Assembly (NCBI RefSeq): GCF_002904295.1 | Contig: NZ_PPHG01000029.1 | Location: 1 to 64,000 of the forward strand | Source of the DNA: Amycolatopsis sp. CA-128772 | GTDB taxonomy: Bacteria > Actinomycetota > Actinomycetes > Mycobacteriales > Pseudonocardiaceae | Length of the DNA stretch: 64,000 nucleotides | Direction of reading: 5' to 3' | Shown: positions 50,491-57,296 of the stretch, one piece after another | Layout of the letters: every line of letters begins with the position of its first letter | Numbering within the stretch: position 1 is the stretch's first letter | Notes under the pieces: generated by a model | Databases searched by the model: none | What the model saw: the letters and a program-made list of their open reading frames with translations, nothing else | What the model was told of the DNA's origin: nothing | Position numbers and translations under genes: made by a program

Positions 50491-51680
50491 GGCCGGTGCA
50501 CCGCGATCGGCAGGGGCGAGAACCCGTTGAAGCCCCGCGTGGTGTAGCTCATGGAGTACGCCCCGCACGAGAGCAGCCACACCGGATCTCCCGACTTCGC
50601 CGCCTTCGGCACCGGCGCGAAGGTGAGACCGTCGCTGAACACGTCGTCGCTGTCGCAGGTGGGGCCGGCGATGATCGCCGGCACGTACTCGCCGCCGGGG
50701 TGACCGGGGAACACCAGCCGGTAACGCAGCATGTCGGTCTCGTAGAGCCCGTTGAACTTCCCGCAGCTCAGGTACAGCCACCGTTCGCGGGTCCCGCTCA
50801 GCTGCCGCCGGGACGACAGCCGGGAGACGTGGGCCCGGATCACGCCGTGCTCGGCGACCAGGTGCCGGCCCGGCTCCACGACGAACGCCAGGGGGCGCCC
50901 CGCCAGCCGCCGGAGCCGGCGCATGCCGTCGCGGAGGGCGGCGAACATCCGCCCGACCGGGGGACGCAGGGGCCGGCCCGCCTTGTCGAGGTAGCCGGCC
51001 GCGGGCAGGCCGCCGCCCAGGTTGACGTGGTCGATGGCCAGTCCCTGGAGGGAGAGCGCGACGAGGACGTCGGCGATGCGGTCGAAGGCGTCGTGCCAGG
51101 CTTCGACCGTCATCTGCTGGGAACCCACGTGGACCGAAAGCCCCGACGGGACCAGGCCGTGCTGCCGGGCGGTGCGCAGGACACGCGCCGCGTCGGTGCC
51201 CGCGCAGCCGTACTTGCGCCCGAGGCCCCACAGGGCGCCGGCACCGGTCGTCGCCAGCCGGCAGAACACCCGGGCGCCGGGGGCGTGGGCCGCGATGGCC
51301 AGCACGTCCTCGACGCTGTCCGTGGCGAAGTCGCGCACGCCGAGCCGGTGCGCCGCGGCGATGTTTTCGTCGGACTTCACCGTGTTGCCGTAGTGGACGA
51401 GCCCGGGCGGGATGCCGGTGGCGAGGGCCTGGCCGATCTCGTCGGGACCGGCGGCGTCGAAGCCCGCGCCCCGGCGCGCCAGGCCGGCCAGGACCTCGTC
51501 GACCGGGCACGCCTTCATCGCGAACCGAACGGCCACGTCGGGGAGTTCGCGGGTGAGCGCGTCGTAGGCGTGTTCGATCCCGGCGAGGTCGAGGACGAGC
51601 TGATCGTGCTCCGCGGCGGCGAGCGCGGTTCGGATCCGGCCGGTCGGGAACCCGGTCCGGTCGGTTTCCGCGAGTGTCAT
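50487..51680 (-). CDS. Fold III PLP amino-acid decarboxylase (ornithine/DAP-type)
   Basis: A 397-residue alanine-racemase-fold decarboxylase: PLP Lys in RFAMKACPVDEVL, HVGSQQMTVEAW, VNLGGGLPAAGY, FVVEPGRHLVAEHG, catalytic Cys in GPTCDSDDVFSDG, and GAYSMSYTTRGFNGF. The Cys-Asp-Ser motif and YTTRGFNG ending favour ornithine/lysine-type substrates over diaminopimelate. It could supply a diamine for amide formation by the condensation-domain protein, or act on a carrier-bound amino acid as BtrK does in butirosin formation. Confidence 0.85.
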   Translation of the reverse strand: MTLAETDRTGFPTGRIRTALAAAEHDQLVLDLAGIEHAYDALTRELPDVAVRFAMKACPVDEVLAGLARRGAGFDAAGPDEIGQALATGIPPGLVHYGNTVKSDENIAAAHRLGVRDFATDSVEDVLAIAAHAPGARVFCRLATTGAGALWGLGRKYGCAGTDAARVLRTARQHGLVPSGLSVHVGSQQMTVEAWHDAFDRIADVLVALSLQGLAIDHVNLGGGLPAAGYLDKAGRPLRPPVGRMFAALRDGMRRLRRLAGRPLAFVVEPGRHLVAEHGVIRAHVSRLSSRRQLSGTRERWLYLSCGKFNGLYETDMLRYRLVFPGHPGGEYVPAIIAGPTCDSDDVFSDGLTFAPVPKAAKSGDPVWLLSCGAYSMSYTTRGFNGFSPLPIAVHRP

Positions 51681-52975
51681 GCTCGATCGAGTCCCTGTGC
51701 CGCGCTCGCCGTCATCAGCCGCTCCCACGCGTCGATCAGGGTGGCGAAGTCGCCGATGTCCCGGCGGGCCGCGGCGAGCAGTTCTTCCCGGCGTGGCGCG
51801 AGGAACTCCGCGAACCCGGCGTACCGGCCGCCCAGCCCGCGGTAGGTCTTGTCGATGCGGTCGAGCCGCTCGACGTTCGCGTCGTCGGCCAGCCCGGTGC
51901 TCTCCCGGGCGAAGCCGGCGACCAGCGCGGGACGCACGCGGTGGCGGTGGTCCAGCAGCGCCGCCCCGGCCGCGGCCAGCCGGCCGTAGATGTGGTGGAA
52001 GTACAGCATGGACAGGAAGAACTTGGTCAGCCGCAGCTGGTAGGCCGAGAACCCCGCGTCGGTTTTCCGTTCCCCGGTGTGGAAGTTGACGATGTGGCGG
52101 TTGTGCACGATGCCCGGCAGCCGGGCGCTGTGCGCGAGGTGGAACAGGAAGTAGTCGCTGCCGATCGTGTCGGTCGCGGGCGGCAACGGCACCTGCTCCT
52201 GGATCCCGTGGAAGGCGACGTTGCACATGTCGACGCGCATCGGGTCGGCGAAGCCGGCTTCCGACCGGTCTTCGGTGAACGGTTCGATGCCCGCCCCGGT
52301 GAAGGATTGCTCCACCAGCTCGGCCTTCCGATCGTCCGTCCAGTCGTGGGGCGCCCACAGGCTCACGATGTCGTGGTAGGCGGCCCGGTCCCGCGATCGC
52401 AGGTCGCCGAGGTCGACCGAAAGGTCGCCGATGAACGAACCGCCCACCAGCACCACGGGTTTGTCCCCGTGTTCCGGGGCGAGCGACGAGGAAGTCACGT
52501 GTCCTCGCACGTCCGCGGCCCGGCGGCCGATCGAGGCGAGTTCGTGGTGCACCGGGAACACCTTCCGGCCGTTCGAAAGCTGGTAGCGGCTGTCGGAATC
52601 CCGGCGGTGCACGGAATCGCACCGGAGCGCGCGGGCGATGAGGAACGCGCGGTCGGTGCAGGCACCGTAGGAAATTTCCCGGGGAAGCAGGAGACCGAGC
52701 GCCGGTTCGCCGGCGTCGGCGGCCTCGGTCACCCGGTGCAGGAACGCTCGCTGCTCGGTTTCGCCCAGGTGCAGCACGACGATGTTCCGGCTTCGCCGCC
52801 GGCCGGCGACGATCCCGGCGTGTTCGCCGTAGGCCGGTTCCGGGGCGGAATCCAGGATTACCGCGAACACTTCGACATCGAAGTTCGCGGCCGCGAACTC
52901 GCCTTCTTCGAGGAAGTCCGACAGGGTTCCGGCACAGGCACGATTGGTGGGAAGAGCCAGGCAGATCCGGCGCAT
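51677..52975 (-). CDS. DUF6271-like protein, putative glycosyltransferase-like fold
   Basis: A 432-residue protein beginning RRICLALPTNRACAGTLSDF, with SYGACTDRAFLIARAL, SVHRRDSDSRYQ, VDMCNVAFHGIQEQVPLPPA and TDTIGSDYFLFHLAHSA as conserved-looking blocks. The N-terminal Rossmann-like pattern and RRDSDS suggest a GT-A-like nucleotide-sugar fold, but no function is established. I match it from memory to DUF6271. First gene of a three-gene minus operon (this, decarboxylase, GNAT) with ATGA overlaps and a clear promoter. Confidence 0.72.
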   Translation of the reverse strand: MRRICLALPTNRACAGTLSDFLEEGEFAAANFDVEVFAVILDSAPEPAYGEHAGIVAGRRRSRNIVVLHLGETEQRAFLHRVTEAADAGEPALGLLLPREISYGACTDRAFLIARALRCDSVHRRDSDSRYQLSNGRKVFPVHHELASIGRRAADVRGHVTSSSLAPEHGDKPVVLVGGSFIGDLSVDLGDLRSRDRAAYHDIVSLWAPHDWTDDRKAELVEQSFTGAGIEPFTEDRSEAGFADPMRVDMCNVAFHGIQEQVPLPPATDTIGSDYFLFHLAHSARLPGIVHNRHIVNFHTGERKTDAGFSAYQLRLTKFFLSMLYFHHIYGRLAAAGAALLDHRHRVRPALVAGFARESTGLADDANVERLDRIDKTYRGLGGRYAGFAEFLAPRREELLAAARRDIGDFATLIDAWERLMTASAAQGLDRA

Positions 52976-53009
52976 TCCTCCAGGCTACCGACGGGGCCGG
53001 GTACGTCAA
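52976..53009 (-). promoter_or_regulatory. Consensus-type leaderless promoter of the 52975 gene
   Basis: On the minus strand TTGACG (53004-53009), a 16-base spacer, TAGCCT (52982-52987), then GGAGGA and the ATG. The -10 to ATG distance of 6 bases predicts a leaderless transcript, although GGAGGA touches the ATG. A second TTGACG lies 10 bases further upstream. Confidence 0.65.
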
Positions 53010-53148
53010 CCACCGTCAACCGCCGAAAATCCGCAGTTGCCCGCCCGCGTTCCGCCGAGGCGACAGGGGAGCCGATATCCGGCCAAGATGACGGTACCCA
53101 CACGAAGGCTTTTCACCGCCGAGCCACCGCTGGAAAAAGGAACGGGTA

Positions 53149-54312
53149 ATGACCGATTCGGGGAAGAAGTCGGCCTCTTGGCTTGTTCGCGCCCAGAAAA
53201 GCGTCAGCTACGAGGTGCGGTTCTGTGAGGATGTCTTCCGCTCCGACCGCACGGACCTGCTGGAAAAGGGCGGCGACGAAGGTAGGCCACGGCGGTTCGT
53301 CGTGATCGACGCCAACGTCGACCGCCACCACGGCGCCCGGATCCGCGCCTATTTCGAAGACCACGGCGTGGAGTACGCGATGCTGGCGGTGTCCGTGGAC
53401 GAGACGGTCAAGGACTTCGAGACGGCCGCGCGGATCGTGGAAGCATTCGACCGGTTCGGGATCGCGCGGCGCCGCGAGCCCATCATCGTCATCGGTGGCG
53501 GCGTCCTGACGGACATCGCCGGCCTCGCCGCGAGCCTGTACCGGCGCGGCACCCCGTTCCTGCGCGTGCCGACCACGCTCATCGGCCTGGTCGACGCGGG
53601 CGTCGGCGTCAAGACGGGCGTGAACTTCAACGGGCACAAGAACCGGCTGGGCACCTACGCCCCCGCGGAGCTGACGCTGCTCGACCGGACCTTCCTGGCC
53701 ACCCTGGACCGGCGGCAGATCAGCAACGGACTCGCGGAAATCCTCAAGATCGCGTTGATCAAGGACTTCGCGTTGTTCAAGCTGCTGGAGGAACACGGCG
53801 CGCGCCTGCTGTCGGAGAAGTTCCAGGGCCACAGCCCGCAGAGCGACCGGGCCGCGGTGGCCGTGCTGCACGCCGCCACGCACGGGATGCTCGAGGAGCT
53901 CGAACCGAACCTGTGGGAAGCCGAGCTGGAGCGGTGCGTCGACTACGGACACACGTTCAGCCCGGCGATCGAGATGCGGGCCCTGCCCGCGCTGCTGCAC
54001 GGCGAGGCCGTGTGTGTCGACATGGCGCTTTCCACCATCCTCGCCCACCGCCGCGGACTGCTCACCGAAGCCCAGCGCGACCGCGTTTTCGCCGTGATGA
54101 CGCTGCTCGAACTGCCCGTCTGGGACGCGCTGCTCGAGCCGGCCGTGCTCGCCCAGGCCCTGCGTGACGTCGTCCGGCACCGCGACGGGCGGCAGCGGTT
54201 GCCGCTGCCGGTCGGCATCGGCGGCGTCACGTTCGTCGACGACGTCAGCCCGGAGGAACTGGGCGCGGCACTGGAGATCCACCGCGGTCTTCGGCGCCTG
54301 CCGGTGGGGTGA
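53149..54312 (+). CDS. Sedoheptulose 7-phosphate cyclase (2-epi-5-epi-valiolone synthase type)
   Basis: A 387-residue dehydroquinate-synthase-superfamily cyclase. PIIVIGGGVLTDIAGLAASL, then DAGVGVKTGVNFNGHKNRLG, ISNGLAEILKIALIKD, RCVDYGHTFSPAIEM and LLHGEAVCVDMALS match the AcbC/ValA group; true dehydroquinate synthases have DSSVGGKTG instead. It cyclises sedoheptulose 7-phosphate to a C7 cyclitol, entry point to acarbose- and validamycin-type aminocyclitols. It is a one-gene unit facing the epimerase gene, with a 68-base tail-to-tail overlap. Confidence 0.9.
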   Translation: MTDSGKKSASWLVRAQKSVSYEVRFCEDVFRSDRTDLLEKGGDEGRPRRFVVIDANVDRHHGARIRAYFEDHGVEYAMLAVSVDETVKDFETAARIVEAFDRFGIARRREPIIVIGGGVLTDIAGLAASLYRRGTPFLRVPTTLIGLVDAGVGVKTGVNFNGHKNRLGTYAPAELTLLDRTFLATLDRRQISNGLAEILKIALIKDFALFKLLEEHGARLLSEKFQGHSPQSDRAAVAVLHAATHGMLEELEPNLWEAELERCVDYGHTFSPAIEMRALPALLHGEAVCVDMALSTILAHRRGLLTEAQRDRVFAVMTLLELPVWDALLEPAVLAQALRDVVRHRDGRQRLPLPVGIGGVTFVDDVSPEELGAALEIHRGLRRLPVG

Positions 54313-55090
54313 ACCACCGCGCGCGGCGGCGTGCCCAGGCGAGGTCGGTGGCGAGCCGGCCGGGATCGCCGTCGCGGTAGTCGTTCTCCAGGACGAGGGC
54401 CCGCACCGGTACCGCGTGCTCGCGCAGGGCTTCGAGGGTGCTGTCCACCCGTCCGGTCCCGGCGCCGAGCGCGGGCGTGGCCCCGACGTCGGGCGGGCCG
54501 TCCTTGAGGTGGACCTGGTCGGCGAGGAGAGGCCCGGCACCGGCGACGAGCGCCTCGGGCCGGAGCCCGGCCTTGACGGGGTTGAAGGTGTCCAGGACGA
54601 GCCGGAACGCCGGGGAACCGACCCGCTCGGCCAGCTGGGCCGCCCGGTGGGCGCCGAGGACGTTCTCACTGGCCAGCCGCAGCCCCCGCGCCTCGGCTTC
54701 GGCGGCGGCCCAGGCGAGCACCCGGGCGGTGCGCTCGAAGGCGGCGGGTCCGTCGATGGCGCTGCGCCGGAAGCTCGGCAGGAAGACGAGCGGCACTTCG
54801 AGCGCGTGCGCGGCGTCGAGCAGGCGCTCGACGACCGGCCGCGCCGGCGCGGTGGTCAGGCCGACGTCGTTGAGGTGGTTGCCGGCCACGGCGAGCAACC
54901 GGACGCCGGCTGCCGCGGCAGCGTCACGCACGGCTCGCACCCGCCCGGGCGTGTCGAGCCACTCTCCGCGGCCGGGGCCGCCGAAGTCGAGCTGCAGTCC
55001 GTCGGCCCCGGCGGCCGCGGTCCGGCGGACGGCCTCGGGGCCGGCGGCGGGAAGCCGCCACTCGGCCAGGCCGAGCAGGCAGGGTGTCAC
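54245..55090 (-). CDS. TIM-barrel sugar/cyclitol phosphate epimerase-isomerase
   Basis: A 281-residue xylose-isomerase-like protein: GLQLDFGGPGRGEW, VAGNHLNDVGL, LASENVLGAHRA (metal Glu), LVLDTFNPVKAGL (metal Asp), QVHLKDGPPDVG (metal His) and VLENDY (last Glu). Next to the cyclase and kinase-dehydrogenase genes it most likely epimerises the cyclitol or its phosphate, the role held by AcbO in acarbose formation. GTG start overlaps the upstream stop. Confidence 0.85.
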   Translation of the reverse strand: MTPCLLGLAEWRLPAAGPEAVRRTAAAGADGLQLDFGGPGRGEWLDTPGRVRAVRDAAAAAGVRLLAVAGNHLNDVGLTTAPARPVVERLLDAAHALEVPLVFLPSFRRSAIDGPAAFERTARVLAWAAAEAEARGLRLASENVLGAHRAAQLAERVGSPAFRLVLDTFNPVKAGLRPEALVAGAGPLLADQVHLKDGPPDVGATPALGAGTGRVDSTLEALREHAVPVRALVLENDYRDGDPGRLATDLAWARRRARWFTPPAGAEDRGGSPVPRPVPPG

Positions 55091-57168
55091 CTCCCGGCTC
55101 CGATGTGGACGGACAATTTGATCAGGCGCCGCCCGTCGATCATCCGCTCGCGTGAGCCGGTCAGGGTGCGCATGACCCGGGCCGCCCCTTCGAGGTCGGT
55201 TTCGTGGGTGATCAGGTCGCGGTACCGCTCGGGCACGGCGGTGAGTTCGGCCGCGGCGTCGAGCAGGTGCCGGGCGGCCACCCCGCGGTGGCCGAACACG
55301 TGGACCCGGTGGCCGCCGGCGGACCCGGTCGTCACGACGCGCGCGGGATCCGGGCGTCCGCCGCAGTTCGCGGCGCGGGCCGCGGTGAGGTCGACGCTGG
55401 GCAGCAGCGGTGTCGTGGCGGCCGGAGGCAGGCCGCCCACGATGTCGACGGCCAGCTCGCCGGCGCCGAGCGACAGCACCGCCTCCAACGCGGACACCGT
55501 CGCGTCGCGCGGCGTGGCGAGCAGCGCGCCGACCGCACCGGGGCCGAGGTGGGCCCGGTCCAACCGGGTGCACAGCACGTCCGCGCGGTACGGCGCCGCC
55601 TCGCTGAAGGCGAGCCCGGCTGCGGTGTGGTGCACCAGGACCACCCGGGTCGCCGAACCGAGCACACGGCGGGCCGTGCGGACGGCGAGGTGCCCGATGA
55701 CGCCGTCGCCGTAGACGATCAGGGTGCGGGGCGCGAACGCGCGGAGTTCCCCCAGCGCGTACCGGACGACGGCGAGCGGCTCCAGCAGGGGCCCGAGCGT
55801 CCGGTCCGTGTCCGCGGGCAGCGGAAGGACCATGCCGCCTCCGACGGCCGAGGCGGGCAGCAGGGTGCGCTCCTGCAACAGGCCGTCGACGTTGTGTCCC
55901 AGGAGGAAATCCCGATCGGCCGGGTGCGTGGGGTTGACCGCAACCAACGTCCCCACGGCGAACCCGGCCGGGACTCCGGCACCCGCGGCCACGACCGTCG
56001 CGATTCCTTCGTGGCCGATCACCGGCGCCGGATCGTCCCGCAGCCCGCGCAGCATCTGGATGTCCGTCCCGCACAACCCCGCGTACTCGGTCGCCACGAC
56101 GAGCTCGCCCGGACCGGGCTCGCTCGTCGCCCGCGCCTGGACCGACACCGACCCGCCCGCGCGGACGACCGCGCGGTGCGTGGTGCGGGCGTGCGCGGCG
56201 AGCCCGGCGCCGACCAGGCCGTTCGCCTCGTCCGGGCCGCAGACCAGGATCCGGTCGAGGACCCAGCCGGGGTCGCGTTCGCCGGTGAGGTAGAGGCCGT
56301 CCGCGGTCAGGTGACGGGTCAGTGCGTCCCGGTAGTGCCGGCCGAGCCCGGTCGCGACACCGCCGGTGAAGGCGACCAGGTCGATCTCCGGATCAAGGCA
56401 CAGCGCGGTGCGCACGACGTCGGCGACCGGTTTGACGGCGGTCCGCAGGAGCTCGACCGCCACCGGGTCGGCGCCGTCGAGCGCCGACCGCAGCGTGGTT
56501 TCGAACGGCCCGTCCCCGGCCGGCCGCGACCGTGCCCGCCGGTCCCGGAACACTTCGCTCAGCCGGCGCAGCCCGGTGCCGGAGGCGAACGCCGCGACGT
56601 GGCCGGGCTGCCCGCAGTCACACCGGAGCTCGACCGGTTCGCCGTCGACGGTCACGGTCGCGGGCAAGTGGCCGATCTCGCCTTGCAGACCGAGGCTGTC
56701 CAGCGGGATCTCGCCGGTGCGCGTGTCGAGGGTCCGGCAGGCGATGCCGGTGCTGACCGTGACGAGCAGGATCTTGCGACGGCCGTCGGCGTGCGGCGAC
56801 GCGGCGAGGTGCAGAAGGGCGGCAGTGACGTCGTTGACGACGTGCCAGCGGACATCGGGCCGCACGGACCGCAGCGCCTCCCCGAGGTCGAAGGGCTCGA
56901 CGTGCGACCCCCACAGGGGCGCGGACGCGTAGACAACCCCGCTCCGGTGATCGAGCGCGGCACCGAACGACACCCCGGCGACCCCGCCGGCCGGAACCAC
57001 TTCGGCCATCGCCTTGACCAGCGACACCTGCAGCTCGCCGACTGTCGCGTGTGGATGGTTGGTGAGACCGGGCGTCGGGACGCGGCGAACCTCGCCGAGC
57101 CCGGTTTCGGCCGACCAGCGAGCCGAGCGAAGGTGAGTGCCGCCGACGTCGAGAACGGTGATGGACAC
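55087..57168 (-). CDS. Fused ROK kinase-zinc alcohol dehydrogenase
   Basis: One open frame of 693 residues holds two enzymes. Residues 1-327: ROK kinase with ITVLDVGGTHLRSARW, catalytic Asp in VVNDVTAALL (113), GEIGHLPA and a zinc-like CDCGQPGH in which the last Cys is His. Residues about 331-693: MDR dehydrogenase with RAVVRAGGSVSVQARA start, zinc Cys366 in AGLCGTDIQML, GHEG (385-388), and Rossmann segment LIVYGDGVIGHLAVRTA. No stop or start codon at the joint is needed. By analogy with AcbM and AcbL it would phosphorylate and then oxidise the C7 cyclitol. GTG with GGAGG 7 bases upstream. Confidence 0.88.
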   Translation of the reverse strand: MSITVLDVGGTHLRSARWSAETGLGEVRRVPTPGLTNHPHATVGELQVSLVKAMAEVVPAGGVAGVSFGAALDHRSGVVYASAPLWGSHVEPFDLGEALRSVRPDVRWHVVNDVTAALLHLAASPHADGRRKILLVTVSTGIACRTLDTRTGEIPLDSLGLQGEIGHLPATVTVDGEPVELRCDCGQPGHVAAFASGTGLRRLSEVFRDRRARSRPAGDGPFETTLRSALDGADPVAVELLRTAVKPVADVVRTALCLDPEIDLVAFTGGVATGLGRHYRDALTRHLTADGLYLTGERDPGWVLDRILVCGPDEANGLVGAGLAAHARTTHRAVVRAGGSVSVQARATSEPGPGELVVATEYAGLCGTDIQMLRGLRDDPAPVIGHEGIATVVAAGAGVPAGFAVGTLVAVNPTHPADRDFLLGHNVDGLLQERTLLPASAVGGGMVLPLPADTDRTLGPLLEPLAVVRYALGELRAFAPRTLIVYGDGVIGHLAVRTARRVLGSATRVVLVHHTAAGLAFSEAAPYRADVLCTRLDRAHLGPGAVGALLATPRDATVSALEAVLSLGAGELAVDIVGGLPPAATTPLLPSVDLTAARAANCGGRPDPARVVTTGSAGGHRVHVFGHRGVAARHLLDAAAELTAVPERYRDLITHETDLEGAARVMRTLTGSRERMIDGRRLIKLSVHIGAGR

Positions 57169-57296
57169 GGAAACCCTCCGGTGGTCGTGGGCGCCAAGAC
57201 GACCACTCCGGCCGACCGGATGTCCACTGTGCGGGTTGCAGGCGCCGAGCTCGTGCGTGCCGGGGCCGAGGACCGGTGGCCTTGAGGTGTCAGAGT

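Noticed and set aside
53149..54312. Dehydroquinate or amino-dehydroquinate synthase (RifG)
   Set aside because: The metal/substrate loop reads DAGVGVKTGVNFNGHKNRLG, the sedoheptulose-phosphate cyclase form, not DSSVGGKTG.
54245..56074. 609-codon form of the epimerase gene
   Set aside because: The extra N-terminal part is an out-of-frame reading of the dehydrogenase domain; GTG 55090 begins the TIM barrel and overlaps the upstream stop.
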